NCBI RefSeq assembly: GCF_025854375.1
Contig: NZ_CP107575.1
Span: 2,542,001-2,606,000, forward strand
Source of the DNA: Glutamicibacter sp. JL.03c
Lineage (GTDB): Bacteria; Actinomycetota; Actinomycetes; Actinomycetales; Micrococcaceae
Length of the DNA stretch: 64,000 nucleotides
Reading direction: 5' to 3'
The notes beneath the pieces were generated by a model. That model did not search any database and was not told the DNA's origin. It saw only the letters and a program-made list of their open reading frames with translations. This document shows, piece after piece, positions 26,033-34,996 of the stretch (position 1 is the first letter of the stretch; each line of letters opens with the position of its first letter). Made by a program: the position numbers and the translations under genes.

Positions 26033-28009
26033 GTGAGCGATTCGAAGACCTTGGATAACCTGTCGAATGAAACCCGTGCCTTTGCCCCCAGCAAGGAGTT
26101 CAGTGACCAGGCGGTCGCCAGCTCGGCCAGCTATGAGGCAGCCCAGGCTGATCGCCTGGGGTATTGGGCTGATCAGGCCCGCACGGTGCTTTCCTGGGAT
26201 ACCGATTTCACGCAAACCCTGGACTGGTCGCAGGCACCGGTTTCTCGCTGGTTTGTCGGTGGCAAGCTCAACGCCGCCTACAACGCGCTGGATCGCCACG
26301 TGGAAAACGGCCTGGGCGATCGGGTGGCGATCTACTTCGAGGGCGAACCCGGCGATACCCGCAGCTACACCTATGCCCAGCTGACCGAAGAGGTCAAGAA
26401 GGCAGCCAACGCCTTCGAGTCCCTGGGCGTGGCCAAGGGCGATCGCGTGGCCGTGTACCTGCCGATGATTCCCGAAGCGGTTATCACCATGCTGGCCTGC
26501 GCCCGCATTGGCGCCATCCATTCGGTGGTCTTTGGAGGCTTCTCCGCTGACGCGCTGCGCAGCCGCATCGATGATGCCGATGCCAAGCTCGTGGTCACCG
26601 CAGACGGCACCTGGCGCCGCGGCAAGCCATCGGCGCTGAAGGCCGCCGTGGACGGCGCGCTGGCCGAGCCGGGGCACACCGTGGAAAACGTCCTGGTGGT
26701 CAAGCGCAATGCCGAGCCAGTGGAATTCGGTCCGCTGGACAAGTGGTGGCACGACGTGTTGGATGCGGCCTCGACCGAGCACACCGCCGTGGCCCATGAT
26801 TCCGAGCACCCGTTGTTCGTGCTCTACACCTCGGGCACCACCGGCAAGCCCAAGGGCATCGTGCACACCACCGGCGGTTTCCTCACCCAGGGCGCCGTCA
26901 CCCACCGCGATACTTTCGATCTGCACCCGGAAACCGATGTGTACTGGTGCACCGCCGATATCGGCTGGATCACCGGACACTCCTACGTCACGTACGCGCC
27001 GCTGATCAACGGCGCCACCCAGCTGATGTACGAAGGCACCCCGGATACCCCGCATCAGGGCCGCTGGTGGGAGCTGGTGGAGAAGTACGGCGTTTCGATC
27101 CTGTACACCGCGCCAACCGCCATCCGAACCTTCATGAAGTGGGGCCGCGAGATCCCCGATGGCTACGACCTGTCTTCCCTGCGGGTGCTGGGTTCCGTCG
27201 GCGAGCCGATCAACCCCGAAGCCTGGATGTGGTACCGCGATGTCATCGGCACCAACAACGGCAAAAACGGCGAGAAGAAGGAACACCCCACCCCGATCGT
27301 GGACACCTGGTGGCAGACCGAAACCGGTGCGCATATGATCGCTCCGCTGCCCGGTGTCACGCACACCAAGCCGGGCTCGGCGCAGGTTGCTGTCCCGGGA
27401 ATCAGCATCGACGTGGTGGATGAGGCCGGCGAGCCGGTGGGCAATGGAGAGGGCGGATTCCTGGTCATCCGCGAGCCATGGCCATCGATGCTGCGCGGCA
27501 TCTGGGGCGACATGGAACGGTACAAGGAAACCTACTGGTCCCGCTTCGAGAACACGTACTTCGCCGGCGACGGCGCCAAGAAGGACGACGACGGAGATCT
27601 GTGGCTGCTGGGCCGCGTGGATGACGTGATGAACGTGTCCGGCCACCGCCTGTCCACGACCGAAATCGAGTCCTCTCTCGTGGCCCACCCATATGTGGCT
27701 GAAGCCGCGGTGGTTGGCGCCAAGGATGAGACCACCGGCGAGGCCGTGGTCGCGTTCGTCATCTTGCAGACCGAACCGGCCGAGGGCGAGGATGTCGTGG
27801 CCACGCTGCGCAACCATGTTGGCAAGGACATCGGCCCGATCGCCAAGCCCAAGCATGTGCTGGTGGTACCCGAACTGCCCAAGACCCGCTCGGGCAAAAT
27901 CATGCGCCGCCTGCTCAAGGACGTGGCCGAGGGCCGCGAGGTCGGCGACGCGACGACGCTCTCGGATTCGACCGTGATGAGCCAGATCGCTCAATCCATG
28001 GGCAAATAG
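26033..28009 (+). CDS. acs: Acetyl-CoA synthetase, AMP-forming
   Basis: This enzyme converts acetate, CoA and ATP to acetyl-CoA through acetyl-AMP. The 658-residue protein has the CoA-site segment [20 protein letters not shown], the P-loop [19 protein letters not shown] near residue 264, the acyl-adenylate motif [12 protein letters not shown] near 425, and the C-terminal hinge and lysine region [16 protein letters not shown], where Lys622 is the catalytic lysine that is acetylated for control in other bacteria. I chose the GTG at 26033 (VSDSKTLDN) because GGAAGG lies 11 bases before it. An ATG at 26012 would add seven residues. A CRP box lies upstream. Both an AcuC-type and a Sir2-type deacetylase are encoded elsewhere in this window. 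A terminator follows. Confidence 0.97.
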   Translation: MSDSKTLDNLSNETRAFAPSKEFSDQAVASSASYEAAQADRLGYWADQARTVLSWDTDFTQTLDWSQAPVSRWFVGGKLNAAYNALDRHVENGLGDRVAIYFEGEPGDTRSYTYAQLTEEVKKAANAFESLGVAKGDRVAVYLPMIPEAVITMLACARIGAIHSVVFGGFSADALRSRIDDADAKLVVTADGTWRRGKPSALKAAVDGALAEPGHTVENVLVVKRNAEPVEFGPLDKWWHDVLDAASTEHTAVAHDSEHPLFVLYTSGTTGKPKGIVHTTGGFLTQGAVTHRDTFDLHPETDVYWCTADIGWITGHSYVTYAPLINGATQLMYEGTPDTPHQGRWWELVEKYGVSILYTAPTAIRTFMKWGREIPDGYDLSSLRVLGSVGEPINPEAWMWYRDVIGTNNGKNGEKKEHPTPIVDTWWQTETGAHMIAPLPGVTHTKPGSAQVAVPGISIDVVDEAGEPVGNGEGGFLVIREPWPSMLRGIWGDMERYKETYWSRFENTYFAGDGAKKDDDGDLWLLGRVDDVMNVSGHRLSTTEIESSLVAHPYVAEAAVVGAKDETTGEAVVAFVILQTEPAEGEDVVATLRNHVGKDIGPIAKPKHVLVVPELPKTRSGKIMRRLLKDVAEGREVGDATTLSDSTVMSQIAQSMGK

Positions 28010-28027
28010 CCAACACTCGGGTATTGG

Positions 28028-28079
28028 CACTGCCGCCGTGCGGAACGTGGTTGACGTTCTGCACGGCGGCAGTGTTTTT
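28028..28079 (+). terminator. Rho-independent terminator after acs
   Basis: A perfect 14-bp GC-rich stem pairs 28028-28041 with 28061-28074, the loop can pair further (GGAACGT with ACGTTC), and TTTTT follows at 28075-28079. Confidence 0.93.
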
Positions 28080-28137
28080 CTCGTTCATCAATAAACAATT
28101 GCCGAGGTTGCCGGCGCTGTGCACTAGATTTGAGTCC

Positions 28138-28590
28138 ATGACTGAGAACGCATCACGCACGATTCTGCTGCTCAATGGGCCCAACCTGAACTTGCTGGGC
28201 ACCCGAGAACCGCAGATCTATGGACATGACACCCTCGCCGATGTTGAACAGCTGGCTCGTGATACCGCAGCCGCCCATGGTTTCGAATTGCGCGCCCTGC
28301 AGTCCAACCATGAAGGGGTGCTCATCGACGCCATTCACGAGGCTCGAACCAGCGCGGCGGGCATCGTGATGAACCCGGGAGCCTTCACCCACACTTCGGT
28401 GGCCATCGCCGATGCGATCAGCGGCGTGCAGTTGCCCCTGATCGAAGTGCACATTTCCAATGTCCACCAGCGCGAGTCATTCCGCCACCACTCGTACGTC
28501 TCCCCCGTCGCCAGCTCGATCATCGTGGGAGCGGGGGTCAACGGCTACAAGCTGGCGGTGGAGCAGCTGGCGTACCTGCTGGACAACTAG
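28138..28590 (+). CDS. aroQ: Type II 3-dehydroquinate dehydratase
   Basis: This enzyme forms 3-dehydroshikimate in the shikimate pathway. The 150-residue length fits the dodecameric type II family. The N-terminal signature [20 protein letters not shown] (residues 9-28) includes the flexible lid with the catalytic Tyr at its end and Arg nearby. [12 protein letters not shown] (about 80) and the catalytic-His segment [18 protein letters not shown] (about 102-119) are also present. The ATG at 28138 is the only start that gives the family N-terminus. It stands alone between the acs terminator and convergent marP, ten bases from it. No other aro gene is in the window. Confidence 0.95.
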   Translation: MTENASRTILLLNGPNLNLLGTREPQIYGHDTLADVEQLARDTAAAHGFELRALQSNHEGVLIDAIHEARTSAAGIVMNPGAFTHTSVAIADAISGVQLPLIEVHISNVHQRESFRHHSYVSPVASSIIVGAGVNGYKLAVEQLAYLLDN

Positions 28591-28600
28591 TCCGCCTGGG

Positions 28601-29791
28601 CTAGTTGGCGATGCAGTCCCCGGTTTTCACCGTGCTGCGCTGCGAGCCGCCGCGCTCCATGGCGCGTTCCATCTCTTCGAGGCTCAACGCGAAGCCGACC
28701 TGTTCGTCGCTGCGCGACTTGGCGAAGATCAATCCGACCGCGTCGCCGTTTTCATCCAGCAGCGGTCCCCCGGAATTTCCCTGGGCTACTTCGGCGGTGA
28801 GCTGGTAGACGGAGATCCGCGACGGATCGGTGCCGTAGATGTTGGCAATGGAGACATTGGCCCGCGAAGCGATGAGCGCGCTGCCGATCTGCTGCGGACC
28901 ACCTGCCGGGTAGCCGATGAACGCGGCGGCGTCCCCGCGGGTCAGGTCATCATCGGCCAGATCGATGGCCGGAGTTTCAAGGCCCTGCACGTACAGCAGC
29001 GCAATATCGGTCACGGGATCGAAGTAAACCACTTTTCCACGGTGAACTTCGTCACGACCGGTCTCCACCGTCGCCGACCCCAAACCGGCCACGACATGGG
29101 CGTTGGTCATCACCATTTCGGGTGCCACGACAAAACCGGAACCGGTCAGGTTCACACCGCACTGCACTGCGGTGCCTGAGACCTTGGCCGCCGACTGCGC
29201 AGCAGCTAGCTGCAGGTCCGAAGCTTCCCAATGGGTGTCCACGGGCTGCTCCACCGATGGCGCGAAGGGCTCCAGAAATGCTGGCAGGGTTTCTGCGATG
29301 ACCTTGGAGCGGGCGGTGGAAATCGCCGAGTTCACGAAGGCCGGGGTTGCGCCGCGAATGGCCGTGATCAAGTTGGACTTGCCGATCTCCAAAGAGAGCC
29401 TCGGAATACCCATGCTGGCGGTGGAAAAGGCCAGCGCGCCAATGATTGTGGCGGTAATCAGCACCGAGAGCACACCACCAGCGAGGCGGTCCGCGGAGCG
29501 CAGGAAGTCGACATTCATCCAGTGGCGAATGCGGGTAGCGATGACCCGGCCAAGTGCCTGGCCAAGGATGATCAGCACGGCCGCGGTACCGGCCATCAGC
29601 GCTACTCTCCACCATGGGTTGCTGGCGAAGGTGGATACCAGCGGAATGGCAAAGAATGCTGCGACGCCTCCCAGGATAAGGCCCACCATGTCGCCTACGG
29701 TCAGCAGGAAACCGCGGCGGAGTCCGATGATGAAAAAGGTCAGCAAAACAGCGCAGATGACTACGTCGAGCCAGCTGAAAATTCCGAGCAC
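28601..29791 (-). CDS. marP: MarP-like membrane serine protease (CvpA domain plus trypsin-like domain)
   Basis: This is a 396-residue periplasmic-facing protease anchored by an N-terminal CvpA/colicin V-type domain with four hydrophobic segments (residues about 5-27, 35-55, 62-85 and 100-125). The trypsin-like domain shows the His in VVAPEMVMTNAHVVAG, the Asp in FDPVTDIALLYV and the Ser in QLTAEVAQGNSGGPLLD. In M. tuberculosis, MarP (Rv3671c) protects against acid and cleaves a peptidoglycan hydrolase. I chose the GTG at 29791 because GGAG is five bases before it. A TTG at 29794 is only two bases from that site. Two cysteines (VQCGV and GDCIAN) may form a disulfide, as in MarP. Divergent from crp across about 200 bp. 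Confidence 0.92.
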   Translation of the reverse strand: MLGIFSWLDVVICAVLLTFFIIGLRRGFLLTVGDMVGLILGGVAAFFAIPLVSTFASNPWWRVALMAGTAAVLIILGQALGRVIATRIRHWMNVDFLRSADRLAGGVLSVLITATIIGALAFSTASMGIPRLSLEIGKSNLITAIRGATPAFVNSAISTARSKVIAETLPAFLEPFAPSVEQPVDTHWEASDLQLAAAQSAAKVSGTAVQCGVNLTGSGFVVAPEMVMTNAHVVAGLGSATVETGRDEVHRGKVVYFDPVTDIALLYVQGLETPAIDLADDDLTRGDAAAFIGYPAGGPQQIGSALIASRANVSIANIYGTDPSRISVYQLTAEVAQGNSGGPLLDENGDAVGLIFAKSRSDEQVGFALSLEEMERAMERGGSQRSTVKTGDCIAN

Positions 29792-29922
29792 CAAGACTCC
29801 AATGCGTTCAAGTACTTTGTATTAACCCAAGGTACCCTTAGAAGCTGATGGATTTCTGCGAGCATATTCGCGAGTTTTGACCGAATGAGCGTGACGTTCA
29901 ACATTTTCTCGGTAAAACCACG

Positions 29923-29938
29923 TGTGGAAACTGTCACA
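29923..29938. promoter_or_regulatory. CRP-type operator upstream of crp (probable autoregulation)
   Basis: TGTGGAAACTGTCACA matches TGTGA-N6-TCACA at nine of ten fixed positions. It lies 58 bp before the crp start codon in the gap between marP and crp, so it could control either gene. Confidence 0.65.
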
Positions 29939-29995
29939 TTGTTACCGGATACGGCACAATGAAGTAAGCGCCTACTACTGTTGACAGGAGATTTA

Positions 29996-30673
29996 ATGGA
30001 TATCGAGGTACTGCGTCGCGCGCCACTGTTTGCGTCGCTTGGTGATGAAGTATTCGCCGCGCTCACCGAAGAATTGACCGAGGTTGATCTGTCCCGCGGT
30101 GCATCGGTGTTCCGTGAAGGCGATCAGGGCGACCGCCTGTACTTCATCGTTTCGGGCAAGATCAAGCTGGGCCGCACCTCTTCGGATGGTCGCGAAAACC
30201 TGATTGCTGTTCTTGGCCCAGGCGAACTGTTTGGCGAGATGGCCCTATTCGATCCACACCCACGCAATGCAACGGCAACCGCTGTTTCGGAAACCCGACT
30301 GGCTGGCCTGAGCCACGAGAACATGCGCAAGGCGATCCTGAACTCCCCTGAGGTCTCGATCCAGCTGCTGCAGGCTCTGGCTGCCCGTCTGCGTCGCACC
30401 AACGAGTCCCTCGCGGACTTGGTCTTCTCCGATGTTCCTGGCCGTGTTGCCAAGGCTCTGCTTGATCTTGCTGACCGCTTCGGCCGCCCGGCAACCGACG
30501 GCATCCTGGTAGCTCACGAGCTGACCCAGGAAGAGCTGGCCCAGCTGGTTGGCGCATCGCGTGAAACCGTAAACAAGGCTTTGGCTGAATTCGTTCAGCG
30601 CGGCTGGCTACGCCTGGAAGCACGCGCCGTCGTGATCCTGGACATCCAGCGTCTGCGTCAGCGTTCACGCTAA
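29996..30673 (+). CDS. crp: Crp/Fnr-family cAMP-responsive transcriptional regulator
   Basis: This is a 225-residue regulator with an N-terminal cyclic-nucleotide-binding domain (about residues 10-125) and a C-terminal winged helix (about 145-225). The nucleotide pocket reads GELFGEMALFDPHPRNATAT, with the Glu and Arg that hold cAMP ribose and phosphate. The recognition helix region is ELTQEELAQLVGASRETVNK, with R-E-T-V-N-K-A in the DNA-reading helix, very close to mycobacterial CRP and corynebacterial GlxR. I chose the ATG at 29996 because CAGGAG ends five bases before it. A TTG at 29981 would place that site inside the coding sequence. A matching operator lies upstream, and another lies before acs. 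A 23-bp terminator stem follows. Confidence 0.95.
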   Translation: MDIEVLRRAPLFASLGDEVFAALTEELTEVDLSRGASVFREGDQGDRLYFIVSGKIKLGRTSSDGRENLIAVLGPGELFGEMALFDPHPRNATATAVSETRLAGLSHENMRKAILNSPEVSIQLLQALAARLRRTNESLADLVFSDVPGRVAKALLDLADRFGRPATDGILVAHELTQEELAQLVGASRETVNKALAEFVQRGWLRLEARAVVILDIQRLRQRSR

Positions 30674-30680
30674 CCCAAGC

Positions 30681-30730
30681 AAAATAGTGTGGGCCGAATA
30701 TCCTTTTGGATATTCGGCCCACACTATTTT
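30681..30730. terminator. Bidirectional terminator between crp and a Nudix gene
   Basis: A perfect 23-bp stem pairs 30681-30703 with 30708-30730 around a TTTT loop. It starts with AAAA and ends with TTTT, so it has a T run on both strands and serves both convergent genes. Confidence 0.95.
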
Positions 30731-30750
30731 CAAGCTGAATTAACTGGCGT

Positions 30751-31707
30751 TTAATGGCCCGCGGTAGCTTGCCATGGACGGGACGATTCGGCACTCATTG
30801 AGCCGAGAACTTCCAGATAATAAATGCCGTCACGCACCAGTAAGTCAGGATGTTTCAAATCCAGGGAGCGTGCCCGCGACAAATATGCGACGACTCCGTT
30901 GGCGTCGGACATTGCTTCGAGCATCATTTCCACCGCTGGATAGCTGATCCTCGACAGGTTCAGCCCTACGGTGTTCGGCTGTCCCACCTCATCGCCCAGC
31001 TCGCTGGTATTGCGTTGCGCCAAAACCTTGCTGGCCACTTGCCAGCGGCCCCACTTGCCCTTGCCTCGGAGCAACGACGGTTCCTGGCGATTGGGGACGG
31101 TGGCAGCAAAATACCACGTATCAAATCTGCGCAGCGCAAAATTGGGATTCAGCCAGTGCGAGACGGGGCGCAGCAAGTCCGTGCGCAGGCCCAGGCCGCG
31201 GCGGCGGAGAAATTCGTCGAAGGAGAGATCCTGGCCCGCAATCGCTTCGCGGGCGCTCATCCACTCTTCGGGATCAGCCATTTCGACAATGGATTGCTCG
31301 TCGGTGCCGGCCAGCAGGATTCCGGTTTCTTCGAAGAGCTCTCGAATGGCGCACACGATATGCGCTTGGACCAGCTGCTGGTCCAGGACGTCCATCCGCT
31401 TGGACCACTGTGACAGGCTCGGGCCGAACCACTGGTAGCCGGCCCGGTCGCTGGCTTCATGACTGCCTCCCGGAAAGGCCACGTTGCCCAGCGGGGAGCC
31501 GCCGGGCCGGAAGGTCAGGTAAGTCTCCACGCCCTTCGAACAGTCCCTTACGAGGCACACCGAGGATGCGCGGCGCGGACTCCTGGGCGTGCGGGAGCCG
31601 AAGGTGAACCAATTCTCGGCTGTGGGGATCTGGTGTGGTGGCAGCTCAAAGATCCTGCGCACCATGCCGCTACGCGGCCCGCAAGGAAAAGCCTTGGCGG
31701 GCCGCAT
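30751..31707 (-). CDS. Nudix hydrolase with a long insertion in the Nudix box (NUDT19-like layout)
   Basis: This Nudix-fold protein has about 318 residues. The conserved core is split: LGNVAFPGGSHEASDRAG comes first, about 30 residues are inserted (YQWFGPSLSQWSKRMDV and onward), then AIRELFEETGILLAG gives the catalytic R-E-x2-E-E-T-G-I. Mammalian NUDT19 (a CoA diphosphatase) also has an insertion within its box, which is why I mention it. Substrate is not proven. The C-terminal part contains WYFAATVPNRQEP and a predicted helical end. The start is uncertain between ATGs at 31752, 31707 and 31665, none with a good ribosome binding site. It is downstream of ridA on the same strand and ends at the terminator shared with crp. 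Confidence 0.78.
   Translation of the reverse strand: MRPAKAFPCGPRSGMVRRIFELPPHQIPTAENWFTFGSRTPRSPRRASSVCLVRDCSKGVETYLTFRPGGSPLGNVAFPGGSHEASDRAGYQWFGPSLSQWSKRMDVLDQQLVQAHIVCAIRELFEETGILLAGTDEQSIVEMADPEEWMSAREAIAGQDLSFDEFLRRRGLGLRTDLLRPVSHWLNPNFALRRFDTWYFAATVPNRQEPSLLRGKGKWGRWQVASKVLAQRNTSELGDEVGQPNTVGLNLSRISYPAVEMMLEAMSDANGVVAYLSRARSLDLKHPDLLVRDGIYYLEVLGSMSAESSRPWQATAGH
31674..31705. other. Hairpin at the ridA-Nudix junction
   Basis: GCGGCCCGC at 31674-31682 pairs with GCGGGCCGC at 31697-31705, and an inner AAGG/CCTT extends the stem. It has no T run, and it falls within the uncertain N-terminal coding region of the Nudix gene, just after ridA. It may be an attenuator or merely a coding palindrome. 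Confidence 0.4.
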
Positions 31708-31726
31708 AGATGGCAATTGGAATGAA

Positions 31727-32203
31727 CTACTCAAATTCCGCGATGACCTCAACCTCGACGGGAGCGTCCAGCGGCAGCACTGCTACACCCACTGCGGAAC
31801 GTGAATGCAGGCCTGCATCCCCGAGCACTTCACCGAAGAATTCGGACGCGCCGTTGATGACTCCTGGCTGTCCAGTGAACGCCGGTGCCGACGCCACGAA
31901 TCCGACAACCTTCACGATGCGCCTAATGCGATCTAGGTCACCGATCTCGGCCTTGATGGCAGCCAGCGCGTTCAGTGCGGCAACCTGTGCCTGGGCCTTG
32001 GCCTCTTCTGCTGAAACCTCAGCGCCAACCTTTCCCACAACTGGGAGTTCACCCTTAATCAGCGGAAGCTGACCAGAGGTGTAAACATAGTTGCCGGTGG
32101 TGACTGCTGGCAGGTACGCAGCAACGGGCTTGGCAACGTCTGGCAGGGTGTAACCCAGTTCGGTCAGTCGTGCTTCGACACGCGAGGAAGTCGCATCTTG
32201 CAT
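31727..32203 (-). CDS. RidA-family (YjgF/Rv3678c-type) protein
   Basis: This is a 158-residue trimeric-fold protein of the RidA/Rid family. Canonical RidA hydrolyses reactive enamine/imine intermediates released by PLP enzymes. Family segments are YVYTSGQLPLIKGELP (about residues 38-53), the helix AQVAALNALAAIKAEIGDLD, and IVKVVGFVASAPAFTGQP, followed by FGEVLGDAGLHSRSAVGVAVLPLDAPVEVEVIA near the end (quoted in part; the strand V-E-V-E-V-I-A closes the fold). The Arg that binds the carboxylate in archetypal RidA (in the RxAVG pattern) is visible as SRSAVG, which supports activity. From memory it matches Rv3678c next to a crp gene. It is followed by a Nudix gene and preceded by a 51-residue gene. 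Confidence 0.88.
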   Translation of the reverse strand: MQDATSSRVEARLTELGYTLPDVAKPVAAYLPAVTTGNYVYTSGQLPLIKGELPVVGKVGAEVSAEEAKAQAQVAALNALAAIKAEIGDLDRIRRIVKVVGFVASAPAFTGQPGVINGASEFFGEVLGDAGLHSRSAVGVAVLPLDAPVEVEVIAEFE

Positions 32204-32235
32204 GGGCTTTCTCTCCTTAAGGAAGTGTGTTTTCT

Positions 32236-32391
32236 TTACTCTTTTGGACGCTTCATATATGCCACTGGCGATGAACCGTTAGGGCCAGGAACAACGGTTA
32301 CCAGCTCCCAACCATCATCCCCCCATTGGTCCAAAATCTGCTTTGTTGCGTGGATCAAAAGCGGCAAAGTGGCGTATTCCCATTTAGTCAT
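32236..32391 (-). CDS. Small DUF4177-like protein, 51 residues
   Basis: The frame MTKWEYATLPLLIHATKQIL (residues 1-20), then DQWGDDGWELVTVVPGPNGS, matches the DUF4177/Rv3678A type of very small protein: an N-terminal W-E-Y strand, a helix with N-x-x-G-x-x-G-W-E-L-like turn, and a second strand. Function is unknown. It lies 32 bp before ridA on the same strand and likely belongs to its operon, and is divergent from the penicillin-binding protein gene with only 37 bp between starts, so promoters must overlap. From memory the same trio (crp, ridA, small protein) occurs in mycobacteria, which supports it as real despite its size. Confidence 0.8.
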   Translation of the reverse strand: MTKWEYATLPLLIHATKQILDQWGDDGWELVTVVPGPNGSSPVAYMKRPKE

Positions 32392-32428
32392 ACTGGATAC
32401 GTTATCGCGTCCTTGTAAACTAGTGGGT

Positions 32429-34861
32429 ATGGCAGCCAAGAAGTCCCCCTTTTTTGATACCGCCACCACCCTTGGGAAAGTCGTTGCATTCTTCGGAATC
32501 AGCGCCCTGTGTGGTGTGCTCGCAGCAGGCATGCTCGTGCCCGTTGCGGCGATCGCAAAAACCGGTTTGACCACCGGTAACAACATTGTTAGCGCGCTTC
32601 CGAGTTCGTTCGAAAAGCTTCCGATTTCGGAGCCTTCGACGATCCTCGATGCCGACGGCAAGACCATCGCGAATTTCTATCAGCAGAATCGCGAACCCGT
32701 GAAGATTGATGACATCTCGCCTTATATGCGCAAGGCCATCGTTTCCGTGGAAGATGAACGCTTCTACGAGCACAAGGGTGTTGACCCCCAGGGCATCGCC
32801 CGTGCCATCGTCGGAAACCTCACCTCGTCTTCCCGTTCGGGTGCATCGACGCTGACTCAGCAGTACGTGAACAACCTCTTGGTGAACAACCAGGAGCTCA
32901 CTGGCTCTGAGGAATCGACCATTTCCGGTCAGAAGGATTACGCGGCCAAGATCCGCGAGCTCAAATACGCGGTGGCTATCGAAAAGGAAATGTCCAAGGA
33001 CGAAATCCTTGAAGGCTACTTGAACCTGGTGCTGTTCTCGGGTCGCGAGTACGGCGTTCAGGCCGCAGCCCAGCGCTTCTACTCTGTTGATGCCAAGGAC
33101 TTGAACGTCCAGCAGTCCGCCATGCTCGCCGGCATGGTCCAGCTGCCGAATGTCTACAACCCGATCAACAATCCAGAGCGCTCCCTTGACCGTCGCAACA
33201 AGGTGCTGGGCAACATGTACCGCACCGGCGCGATCAGCAAGAAAGAATACGACGATGCGGTGAAGTCCGGGCTTGAGCTCAAGCCAAGCACTTCACCATC
33301 GGGTTGCTCTTCCGCTGAGGACAACGCGTATTTCTGTGACTATGTCGTCAACTTGATTCTCAGCGACGACACTTACGGCAAGACCAAGGAAGACCGCGAA
33401 GGTCTTCTGTACCGTGGCGGCCTGACGATCAAGACCACCTTGAACAGCGAGCTGAACAAGAAGGCTGCCGCCGATGCTCGCAAGGCTATTGATCCGAACG
33501 CCAAGTCCAACAAGGACATCCACTCGTCGATTGTTTCGGTTCAGCCCGGTACCGGCAACATCTTGACCATGGCACAGAACACCACCTATGGTCCGGACAG
33601 CAAGAACTCCGGTTCAAGCACCTACTACAACTTCGCAGTGGAACGCTCGCTGGGTGGCGCTGGTGGCTTCCAGGGCGGCTCGACCATGAAGCCTTACACG
33701 ACCTTGGGTTGGCTCACCGAGGGCAACCGCATGAGCGATACCATCAACGCGAAGAAGCAGGCCTTCCAGCCAGGAACCAAGTTCCGCGCATCCTGCCTTC
33801 CTGGTGGCACCGCAACAGTTGGCAGCAAATGGGAGCCAAAAAACGCTTCCCCGGGCTTCTACCGCCGCATGACCGTTGACACCGGCCTCTACTGGTCCAT
33901 CAACACCGCGACAGTCCAGGAAGCGTTCCGAACCGACCTGTGCACCATCGCCGACTACACCAAGCGCTTGGGCGTCTTGGACCAGGATGCAGACAATGGC
34001 CAGCCGGGCCCCATCAGCCCAGCCAACCCATCGTTCATCATCGGTTCAGCCAACATCACTCCGCTCTCGCAGGCAGCAGCTTTTGCGACCTTCGCCAACA
34101 AGGGTGAATACTGCAAGCCACGTGCAATGACCAGCGTCGTCGACAAGGACAACAACGAGTACAAGGTTCCCCAGGAAACCTGCTCCCAGGAAATTGATCC
34201 GGCCTACGTCGCAGATCTAAACGGCACGCTGAAGAAGATTGCTACCAAGCGCGTTTCGAAGGGTCGCGTTGAAGGCCCGATCGCAGGCAAGACCGGTACT
34301 AACAACTACGCCACTTCGACTTGGTTTGTTGGTTACACCACCGGCATCGCGACCGCTACCTGGGTAGGCCGCCTGAATGGCAAGGCCGCAAACGAAACGA
34401 ACGAGCTGCATGGCGCAATCATCAATGATGAGCAAGCTCCTGCCATGGTTGACTCTTCGACCTATGCAGCCCCGTTGTGGGTCGACTTCATGGAGGAAGC
34501 AGTCCTCCAATACGAGCGCAAGGGCTTTGGCAAAGCTGGCAACCGCCCGGATCCGGTAGTTCCGGACACTCCAGATGGCGCAATGTCTGATGGCGAAAAG
34601 GAAGACGCAGCAGCTGCCAAGGCTAGGGCCGCCGCAGAGGCCCGCGAGCGGGCCGAAGCTGAAGCGCGCGAAGAGGCTGAGGCTAAGCAGAAGGCAGCCG
34701 AGGAAAAGCAGAAGGCTGAAGAAGAGAAGAAGGAAGCCGAGGAAAAGAAGGAAGCCGAGGAGGAGAAGAAGGAAGCGGAAGAAAAGAAGAAGGAAGCCGA
34801 GGAAGACAAGAAGAAATCGCAGAAGTCTTCCCAGCCCAACCCTCCGAAGTCCTCCGATTAG
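32429..34861 (+). CDS. Class A penicillin-binding protein (PonA2/PBP1-type)
   Basis: This bifunctional peptidoglycan synthase has 810 residues. A transmembrane segment (about residues 15-45) is followed by the GT51 transglycosylase domain, with VSVEDERFYEHKGVDPQGIA (the catalytic Glu in ED-E-R-F), and later GYLNLVLFSGREYGV. The transpeptidase domain has the active-site S-x-x-K in FQGGSTMKPYTTLGWL, S-x-N in YWSINTATVQEA, and K-T-G in IAGKTGTNNYATSTWFVG. The last 85 residues are a highly charged Lys/Glu/Ala repeat (with units such as EEKKEAEEKK) and no PASTA domain. The ATG at 32429 gives the expected short cytoplasmic N-terminus. A terminator follows at once. The position next to ridA and a metallophosphoesterase fits the ponA2 locus of mycobacteria. 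Confidence 0.93.
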   Translation: MAAKKSPFFDTATTLGKVVAFFGISALCGVLAAGMLVPVAAIAKTGLTTGNNIVSALPSSFEKLPISEPSTILDADGKTIANFYQQNREPVKIDDISPYMRKAIVSVEDERFYEHKGVDPQGIARAIVGNLTSSSRSGASTLTQQYVNNLLVNNQELTGSEESTISGQKDYAAKIRELKYAVAIEKEMSKDEILEGYLNLVLFSGREYGVQAAAQRFYSVDAKDLNVQQSAMLAGMVQLPNVYNPINNPERSLDRRNKVLGNMYRTGAISKKEYDDAVKSGLELKPSTSPSGCSSAEDNAYFCDYVVNLILSDDTYGKTKEDREGLLYRGGLTIKTTLNSELNKKAAADARKAIDPNAKSNKDIHSSIVSVQPGTGNILTMAQNTTYGPDSKNSGSSTYYNFAVERSLGGAGGFQGGSTMKPYTTLGWLTEGNRMSDTINAKKQAFQPGTKFRASCLPGGTATVGSKWEPKNASPGFYRRMTVDTGLYWSINTATVQEAFRTDLCTIADYTKRLGVLDQDADNGQPGPISPANPSFIIGSANITPLSQAAAFATFANKGEYCKPRAMTSVVDKDNNEYKVPQETCSQEIDPAYVADLNGTLKKIATKRVSKGRVEGPIAGKTGTNNYATSTWFVGYTTGIATATWVGRLNGKAANETNELHGAIINDEQAPAMVDSSTYAAPLWVDFMEEAVLQYERKGFGKAGNRPDPVVPDTPDGAMSDGEKEDAAAAKARAAAEARERAEAEAREEAEAKQKAAEEKQKAEEEKKEAEEKKEAEEEKKEAEEKKKEAEEDKKKSQKSSQPNPPKSSD

Positions 34862-34886
34862 CCGGGTGACCAACTAGCTGCTCCTG

Positions 34887-34926
34887 CGAAAGGCCGCGTT
34901 CAACTTTGGTTGGACGCGGCCTTTCG
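34887..34926 (+). terminator. Rho-independent terminator after the penicillin-binding protein gene
   Basis: A stem of about 18 bp with one mismatch pairs 34887-34904 with 34909-34926 around TTTG, followed by GTTT. It separates this gene from the metallophosphoesterase. Confidence 0.85.
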
Positions 34927-34996
34927 GTTTAGATTGGCAATAGCGGACTTCACCAGAAGTTGCCCCGGGGCACGAAAGGACGATGGCAAACAAGTC

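Noticed and set aside
25991-28030. Long minus-strand open frame of 679 codons
   Set aside because: It is the antisense of acs, with no recognized motifs and the same low-complexity composition.
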